Source of the DNA: DATKEH01 sp035546355
Lineage (GTDB): Bacteria; Acidobacteriota; Thermoanaerobaculia; Multivoradales; JAIOJS01
Reading direction: 5' to 3'
Length of the DNA: 18,387 bases
NCBI GenBank assembly: GCA_035546355.1
Contig: DATKEH010000028.1
Location: 1-18,387, forward strand
Positions 14,082 to 18,387 of this stretch are shown here, in pieces; position 1 is the first letter of the stretch; every line of letters starts with the position of its first letter. The position numbers were made by a program, and so were the translations under genes. The notes beneath the pieces are model-generated. The model did no database searches, was not told the origin of the DNA, and saw only the letters and a program-made list of their open reading frames with translations.

Positions 14082-14095
14082 GCGGAGTATACCGC
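14082..14095 (-). promoter_or_regulatory. Candidate -10 element and inverted repeat upstream of xdhA
   Basis: On the minus strand TATACT (14091-14086), five of six matches to TATAAT, lies exactly between GCGG and CCGC arms, so a regulator bound to the inverted repeat would cover the -10. It would give a leader of roughly 60 bases before ATG 14017. No -35 hexamer or Shine-Dalgarno is clear. Confidence 0.4.
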
Positions 14096-14108
14096 CGCCC
14101 GGCCCTGC

Positions 14109-14114
14109 TACGCT
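14109..14114 (+). promoter_or_regulatory. Possible -10 element for the DUF1499 gene
   Basis: TACGCT ends six bases before ATG 14121, the same spacing as TACATT before allantoinase. The intervening GCGAGG could instead act as a weak Shine-Dalgarno. It stands back to back with the xdhA -10, 17 bases apart. Confidence 0.3.
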
Positions 14115-14120
14115 GCGAGG

Positions 14121-14561
14121 ATGCGCCGCCTGCTGCGCGAGCTGCTGCGCCGCGGCCGCCGCGAGCGCCGTCCACCCGGCGTCGAGGATGGCACGCTGGC
14201 CCGCTGCCCGCGCTCTCCCTGCTGCGTCTCCAGCCAGGCCGGGGATCCGGCCAAGCGGCTCGACCCGCTCCCGTTGACCGGCACCGCCGCGGAGGCGCGC
14301 CAGCGGCTGCTGGCGGTGCTCGCCTCCTGGCCACGCACGCGCCTGGCGCGCGACGACGGCTCCTACCTCCACGCCGAGTGCTCGACGCCTCTGCTCGGCT
14401 TCGTCGACGACCTCGAGCTGCTGCTCGACGAGGCCGCCGGCGCCATCCAGGTGCGCTCGGTGTCGCGCATCGGCAACTACGACTTCGGTACCAACCGCCG
14501 CCGGGTCGAGCGGCTGCGGCGCGACCTCACCGCGGCCGGCGACAGCGCGGCGACTTCCTAG
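14121..14561 (+). CDS. DUF1499 family protein
   Basis: The 146-residue protein has the DUF1499 signatures: LARCPRSPCCVSSQAGDP (27-43), YLHAECSTPLLGFVDDLELL (82-101) and IQVRSVSRIGNYDFGTNRRR (109-128). No function is established for the family. The N-terminus is strongly basic (RRLLRELLRRGRRERR) without a hydrophobic segment, so it is not obviously exported. Three cysteines (29, 34, 35) cluster in the first motif. ATG 14121 is chosen because the basic start follows a -10-like hexamer; an earlier in-frame ATG at 13971 would overlap the xdhA start. It is divergent from xdhA and convergent with the MutS-like gene, so a purine role is not implied by operon structure. Confidence 0.85.
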   Translation: MRRLLRELLRRGRRERRPPGVEDGTLARCPRSPCCVSSQAGDPAKRLDPLPLTGTAAEARQRLLAVLASWPRTRLARDDGSYLHAECSTPLLGFVDDLELLLDEAAGAIQVRSVSRIGNYDFGTNRRRVERLRRDLTAAGDSAATS

Positions 14562-14562
14562 C

Positions 14563-14577
14563 CTTAGCCTAACTAAG
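14563..14577. terminator. Weak inverted repeat between convergent genes
   Basis: CTTAG-CCTAA-CTAAG sits in an unusually AT-rich 23-base gap between the DUF1499 stop and the MutS-like stop. The five-base stem is too weak, and lacks a U-run, for a standard intrinsic terminator. Its position between convergent 3' ends is suggestive. The patch also carries extra stop codons on both strands. Confidence 0.3.
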
Positions 14578-14584
14578 CCCAAGC

Positions 14585-16468
14585 CTAGCGCAGCCCGAAC
14601 ATCTCCAGCAGACGCAAGGCGTTGGCGGTCGGCGCCAGGCCCGGCCGCAGCCGGTAGTCGAACGTCATCGCCGGCTCGCCGGGCCCCGCCCCGGGGTGCA
14701 GGGTCTCGCGGAAATGTACCGCCACCGCCGCCTGCCGCAGGGCTTGCTCCTCGGCGAGGCCGAGGTCGTGGGTGCTGATGGCGCCGAGGGCCCCGCGGCG
14801 CAGCAGCCGCGCCACCACCTCGCGCACCGCCACCCGCCGGTCGGCGCTGTTGGTGCCGCGCAGCACCTCGTCCAGCAGGTAGAGCAGCCGCCGCCCCTCG
14901 TGCTCGGCGGCCTCGGCGGCCTCCACCACCTGCCGCACCCGCAGCACCTCGGCCATGAAGAACGACACCCCTTCGGCCAGCGAGTCCTCCACCAGGATCG
15001 ACGTGGCGGGCCGCAGTGGCGGCAGCCGCAGCGAGCGCGCGCACACCGGCCCGCCGGCCTGCGCCAGCACCACGTCGACGCCGATCGCCCGCAGCAGCGT
15101 GCTCTTGCCCGACATGTTGGAGCCGGTGACCAGCAGGAAGGTCCCGGCCGGCCCCACCGTCACGTCGTTGGCCACCCGCTGATCCGGGGGCAGCAGGGGG
15201 TGGGCGAGGGCCTCGGCCCGCAGCCGGTCTGCCTGCGGCTCGAGCCGGGGGAAACACCACTCCGGTTCGAGAAAGCTCAGGCCGGCGAGCGCGGCGAGGG
15301 CCTCGAGCTCCCCCAGCACCTGCAGCCAGCGCCGCACGTGGCGCCCGGAGTGCGCCTGCCAGCGCTCGAGCATCGACAGGGTGTGGACGTCCCATAGCAG
15401 CAGCGTGCCGAGCAGCAGGCGCAGCAGGCCCGAGCGGCGGGCGTCGGCGAGGTCGAGACGGCGCTGCAGCACCCCTAGCCGGCGCGGCGCCGGCACGCCG
15501 GCGGCGGAGAGCTCGGTGCGCAGGGGCGCCAGCACCGGCGCCTCCACGGCGGCGGCCGGCGGCGACCAGAGCACTCCCAGCGCCGCGGCGTAGGCGGCCA
15601 TCTCCCGCTCCCGCGCCGCCACCCGGTCGTGTCCCTCCTCCAGCCAGGGCGCGACGAGGTTGGCGACCGCGAAGGTGGCGGTGAACAGGGCGAGCGGCAC
15701 CGCCGCCGGCAGGATGCCGGCGAAGGCTGCGGCCGCGGTCGACCAGGCGGCCAGCGGCAGCAGGCGGGCCGTCCACAGCAGGACCGGCCGCTGCGCCAGC
15801 CGAGGCTCCCCTTCCGCCCAGGCCAGGAAGGGCTCGACGTCCGGGTCGAGCGCCGCCAGCTCCCGCCCCGCCAGCTCGAGGCTCTGGCGCAGCTCGAGGG
15901 CGGGGGCGAGCGCCACCACCGCCTGCTGCCGCCCCGCCACGTCGGCAGCAGACGCCGGCTCGACCAGCCAGCGGCTCAGGGTGGCGCGGCCCGGCGGGCT
16001 CTGGGCGCTGCCGAGCAGCTGCAGCAGGGACGCCGGGCCGAACAGCTGGAGGTCTCGCGCCAGGTCGCGGTGCTCGGGAGGCGCCGCCGCGGCCGGCACC
16101 GGCAGGTCACGCCAGCGTCGCTCCCGCCGCGCCAGGGCCTCCTCCTGGATGGTGACCAGCTGCTGCCAGCGCCGCTCCGCCCGCACCACCCGCTCGTGCA
16201 GAAGGACGAGAGCGGCGAACACCGCCGCCGCGCCGCCGGCCATCCAGGCCCACGGCCGGGGATCGCCGCCGGCGGTCGCCAGCACCCCGAACAGCCCCGC
16301 CACCGCCGTACCGCCGCTGACGAACCGCGCCCAGGAGAGGCGCAGCGAACGCCGCGCCTCGACCGCGGCCGCGGCGGCGAAGCGCTGGCGGCGGGCGAGC
16401 AGCACGGTGGCGGGATCCGCAGCCGCGGCGGGCTCGTGGATCGCGGGGTGCGGGGCGGGGCGGGACAT
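14585..16468 (-). CDS. Membrane-anchored MutS-like ATPase
   Basis: The 627-residue protein ends in a full MutS ATPase domain: Walker A TGSNMSGKSTLLR (448-460), Walker B LLYLLDEVLRGTNSADR (528-544), the conserved STHD (565-568) and a closing TFDYRLRPGLAPTANALRLL (602-621). Before it lie hydrophobic segments at about 46-65, 72-90, 229-246 and 250-274, and a lever/core region. The mismatch-recognition and connector domains of canonical MutS are absent. It therefore belongs to the transmembrane MutS paralogues of unknown role, with the ATPase presumably cytoplasmic; classical mismatch repair is unlikely. ATG 16468 has no Shine-Dalgarno, but GATAAT ends seven bases upstream. It lies 42 bases after the hydrolase gene on the same strand, so it may also be read from that transcript. 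Confidence 0.9.
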   Translation of the reverse strand: MSRPAPHPAIHEPAAAADPATVLLARRQRFAAAAAVEARRSLRLSWARFVSGGTAVAGLFGVLATAGGDPRPWAWMAGGAAAVFAALVLLHERVVRAERRWQQLVTIQEEALARRERRWRDLPVPAAAAPPEHRDLARDLQLFGPASLLQLLGSAQSPPGRATLSRWLVEPASAADVAGRQQAVVALAPALELRQSLELAGRELAALDPDVEPFLAWAEGEPRLAQRPVLLWTARLLPLAAWSTAAAAFAGILPAAVPLALFTATFAVANLVAPWLEEGHDRVAAREREMAAYAAALGVLWSPPAAAVEAPVLAPLRTELSAAGVPAPRRLGVLQRRLDLADARRSGLLRLLLGTLLLWDVHTLSMLERWQAHSGRHVRRWLQVLGELEALAALAGLSFLEPEWCFPRLEPQADRLRAEALAHPLLPPDQRVANDVTVGPAGTFLLVTGSNMSGKSTLLRAIGVDVVLAQAGGPVCARSLRLPPLRPATSILVEDSLAEGVSFFMAEVLRVRQVVEAAEAAEHEGRRLLYLLDEVLRGTNSADRRVAVREVVARLLRRGALGAISTHDLGLAEEQALRQAAVAVHFRETLHPGAGPGEPAMTFDYRLRPGLAPTANALRLLEMFGLR

Positions 16469-16475
16469 GCCGGGG

Positions 16476-16481
16476 ATTATC
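16476..16481 (-). promoter_or_regulatory. Possible -10 element for the MutS-like gene
   Basis: GATAAT on the minus strand (five of six matches to TATAAT) is followed by seven bases and then ATG 16468. It stands out in a 42-base gap that is otherwise almost all G and C. No -35 hexamer is visible. A leaderless transcript would result. Confidence 0.4.
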
Positions 16482-16510
16482 GCTCCCCGAGCGGGCGATG
16501 CGCCGCGGCC

Positions 16511-17905
16511 TCAGGGCGCCAGGCCGCTGTGCCGGCGCAGCCAGTCCACGATCAGCGTCATGTACCCCGGCTCGTAGCCGATGAAGCGCCGGCCGCCGAC
16601 GGCGGCCGGCGCGAAGCGGATGATGCCGTGGTCGGCGTCGGGGTAGACCTCGATCTCCACCGGCGAGCCCGCCTGCTGCAACCGCTCGAGCTCGGCGATC
16701 GTCCACTCGGTGGGCATGGAGTGGTCGTCGCCGCCGAGGATCCACAGGCTCGGCATCTCCAGGCCCGCCACCACCGGCACCGGGTCGTACAGCCGATCGG
16801 CCCGCGGCTCACCGTCGATCGGCCGCGTCATCCACCAGGCGTAGACTCGCAGGGCCCACAGCGGCACCCAACGCTTCGCCGACAGGAAGCCCACCGCCGA
16901 GTCGCTGTCGCCCAGGGCGTCGAACCACGGCTCCCCTTCGGCCTCGTCGAGCAGCCGCCCGAGCTCGTCCCAGCGGTCCTGGTGGTGATCGAGGATCGCC
17001 ACCAGCGCCTCGTGGATGCGATCGGCGGCGGCGATGGCGTCGTCGCCGAACCCCTTCTTGCGCAGGGTGTAGACGTACCCCCAGCGGTCCTCGTCGACGA
17101 TCGGCACCATCGGGCCGTAGCCGATGACCAGGCTGCGGATCCCCGTGCTGCGGCTGGCGGCCAGCGGCGCGATCCACCCCCCCTGGCTGTAGCCGATCAG
17201 GTGGATGGCTCCCGCGTCGATGTCCGGCCGGGTGCGCAGCGCCTCGACCGCCGCGATCACGTCGCGGGCCAGCACGTGGAAGTTCTGCGTGTAGCTGCCG
17301 TCGGAGCCGCCGGTGCCGCGCTTGTCGTAAACCAGGGTGGCGATGCCGTGCGGAGCCAGCAGGTAGGGCTCGTCGAAGAAGTCCACCGCGCTCTCCTTGC
17401 CCGAGCCGTGGACGATCACTGCCGCGGCATGGGGCGGCGCGAACCCCGCCGGCGGCAGCACCAGCTTGGCGCGCAGGGAGAAGCCGTCGCTGCGCACCTC
17501 GAGCCGCTCCTCGCGCAGCTCGATCCGCTCGCCGGCCTGGGCGCCGGCGGGACCGCCACTGCGCACGAAACCGAGGGGCCTACCGCCGGCTCCGAGGCGG
17601 AAGGCGACCTCCTCGGCGGGTTGCTCCTCCGGCGGCGTCGGTACCCCCGACTCGCCCAGCCGATAGCGCGCCTCGCCGGGCAGCGGCAGCAGGGGGCGGC
17701 TCTCGCCGCTCGCCGGGTACCTGAGGCGCAGCTCGCGGCCCTCGTGGGGGACGACCAAGGCCAGCGAGCCGTTCTCGAGGCGGTAGGCGCCGGTGGAGCG
17801 GTCGTCCGGCGCCTCCTCGCGCAGGACCAGGGCGACGGCGAGGCCGGCGAGCACCACCAGCGTGAGACAGCCGACGAGGATCCTGCGGCGGCGGGTCGAC
17901 TTCAT
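16511..17905 (-). CDS. Exported or membrane-anchored alpha/beta hydrolase
   Basis: The 464-residue protein starts at ATG 17905 behind GAGGGAGG. A basic n-region (KSTRRRR) and one hydrophobic helix (9-28) form an uncleaved anchor or signal peptide, placing the enzyme outside the cytoplasm. Residues 40-140 are a beta-rich N-terminal domain. The hydrolase fold follows with the oxyanion segment IVHGSGKES (164-172), VYDKRGTGGSDG (192-203), nucleophile Ser240 (GYSQGG), an acid in GGDDHSMP (Asp393/394) and His426 (PDADHGI). It resembles the dienelactone hydrolase/S9-like group annotated as alpha/beta hydrolases or acyl-CoA thioester hydrolase-like; the substrate cannot be named. It lies between the DUF72 gene and the MutS-like gene, each 42 bases away on the same strand. 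A palindromic repeat forms its 5' leader. Confidence 0.92.
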   Translation of the reverse strand: MKSTRRRRILVGCLTLVVLAGLAVALVLREEAPDDRSTGAYRLENGSLALVVPHEGRELRLRYPASGESRPLLPLPGEARYRLGESGVPTPPEEQPAEEVAFRLGAGGRPLGFVRSGGPAGAQAGERIELREERLEVRSDGFSLRAKLVLPPAGFAPPHAAAVIVHGSGKESAVDFFDEPYLLAPHGIATLVYDKRGTGGSDGSYTQNFHVLARDVIAAVEALRTRPDIDAGAIHLIGYSQGGWIAPLAASRSTGIRSLVIGYGPMVPIVDEDRWGYVYTLRKKGFGDDAIAAADRIHEALVAILDHHQDRWDELGRLLDEAEGEPWFDALGDSDSAVGFLSAKRWVPLWALRVYAWWMTRPIDGEPRADRLYDPVPVVAGLEMPSLWILGGDDHSMPTEWTIAELERLQQAGSPVEIEVYPDADHGIIRFAPAAVGGRRFIGYEPGYMTLIVDWLRRHSGLAP

Positions 17906-17906
17906 C

Positions 17907-17927
17907 GGGCCTCCCTCGGCCCCTACG
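17907..17927 (-). repeat. GTAGGGG-type palindromic repeat, copy 7, carrying a ribosome binding site
   Basis: On the minus strand the unit reads CGTAGGGGCC, loop GAGGGA, then GGCCC, ending one base before ATG 17905. The five-base stem GGGCC/GGCCC encloses the purine-rich loop that contributes the Shine-Dalgarno. The stem is shorter than in copies 2, 3 and 6, but the start sequence and six-base loop are the same. Confidence 0.5.
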
Positions 17928-17947
17928 GCAGCGAGAGCGGGCGGGTT

Positions 17948-18387
17948 TCACCCCGCCGCGGGAGCGCGCGGCTCGCCCGACGGCTCGCCGGCGAGCGCCA
18001 GGAACCGCCGCGCCAGCACCGGCCCGGCGCCAGCGTCCTCGTGCTTGAAGAACACGTGCACCTCCTGCCACGGCTGCGCCGCGAAGCGCTGCGCCCAGCC
18101 GCGCAGCTCGGCATCGTCGTACCCCGGCCGCCGCAGGCGGGCGTAGCCGAAGGGCGCGGTGGCGACGAGCGGCGGCTCGCCCTGCTTCTCGTCGTCCACC
18201 ACCGCCAGGGCGACGCCACGCTCCGCCAGCGCCTGGTAGACGGCGGCGTCGTGCCACGAGTCGCTGCGCACCTCGAGGGCGGCGGCGACCCCCGCCGGCA
18301 GGGCGTCCAGGAAATCGCGCAGCAGCGGCAGATCCTTCTTCAGCCAGGGCGGCAGCTGGAAGAGCAGCGGCCCGCGGCGTGCGCCGA
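17948..18387 (-). CDS. DUF72 (YecE-like) protein, N-terminus beyond window
   Basis: The frame is open to the right edge and 146 C-terminal residues are visible. The family pattern is clear: GPLLFQLPPWLKKDLPLLRD, then a segment ending ALEVRSDSWHDAAVYQALAE, then VALAVVDDEK and VHVFFKHEDAGAGPVLARRF. In the usual DUF72 fold these correspond to the middle and C-terminal strands and helices of a TIM-like barrel. DUF72 has no settled biochemical role. Internal GTG or ATG codons are not used as starts because the conserved sequence continues upstream. The hydrolase gene follows 42 bases after its TGA stop on the same strand, so the two may share a transcript. Confidence 0.9.
   Translation of the reverse strand, partial: GARRGPLLFQLPPWLKKDLPLLRDFLDALPAGVAAALEVRSDSWHDAAVYQALAERGVALAVVDDEKQGEPPLVATAPFGYARLRRPGYDDAELRGWAQRFAAQPWQEVHVFFKHEDAGAGPVLARRFLALAGEPSGEPRAPAAG

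Noticed and set aside
12168..15776. A 1202-residue open frame on the minus strand across xdhA, DUF1499 and the MutS-like gene
   Set aside because: It is a GC-driven shadow frame: Arg/Ala/Gly/Pro-rich, without domains, and it overlaps three genes with clear family motifs in other frames.
17865..17900. A lipobox (LVGC) at the start of the exported hydrolase
   Set aside because: The cysteine at residue 13 precedes rather than follows the hydrophobic segment, so lipoprotein processing is not supported.

Overview
The window is an extremely GC-rich, densely coding stretch of bacterial chromosome. Protein export signals, a membrane-spanning anti-sigma factor with a possible c-heme motif, a transmembrane MutS paralogue and many short GTAGGGGC-type palindromic repeats suggest a Gram-negative, soil- or sediment-type lineage such as Acidobacteriota or a deltaproteobacterial/myxobacterial relative. 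That placement is inference: no marker gene is present. There is no rRNA, tRNA, CRISPR array, phage or insertion sequence, and no gene-free stretch longer than about 220 bases.

Layout. (1) 1-2439, minus strand: an ECF sigma factor, its zinc-finger anti-sigma factor (GTGA overlap, C-terminal CXXCH) and the N-terminal part of an exported PDZ plus alpha/beta-hydrolase protein that runs off the left edge. (2) 2601-3288, plus: a VapBC-type toxin-antitoxin pair with a palindrome over the antitoxin start. (3) 3390-6182, plus: a secreted two-domain M16 zinc peptidase, followed by a cluster of hairpin repeats. (4) 6326-10323, plus: a tightly overlapping purine-ring catabolic operon, allantoinase - allantoicase - OHCU decarboxylase - HIU hydrolase - urate oxidase. 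(5) 10450-14017, minus: a convergent three-subunit xanthine dehydrogenase operon (Mo, then 2Fe-2S, then FAD subunit). A second repeat cluster separates the two operons. (6) 14121-14561, plus: a DUF1499 protein, divergent from xdhA. (7) 14585-18387, minus: a membrane MutS-like ATPase, an exported or anchored alpha/beta hydrolase and a DUF72 protein cut by the right edge.

Together, regions 4 and 5 encode the oxidative route (hypo)xanthine -> urate -> 5-hydroxyisourate -> OHCU -> S-allantoin -> allantoate -> ureidoglycolate plus urea. No purine transporter, transcriptional regulator, XdhC-type cofactor-insertion chaperone, ureidoglycolate-processing enzyme or urease is in the window. Eight adjacent gene pairs overlap: seven by four bases (NTGA) and one by one base (TGATG). 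One of the NTGA overlaps, allantoinase/allantoicase, implies a CTG start codon.

Most of the window is known biology. The points most worth a second look are the anti-sigma factor with a CXXCH tail, the CTG-initiated allantoicase, the family of palindromic repeats (one copy carries a ribosome binding site), the membrane MutS paralogue, and a recurrent TAnnnT-type hexamer just upstream of start codons that suggests leaderless or near-leaderless transcripts.
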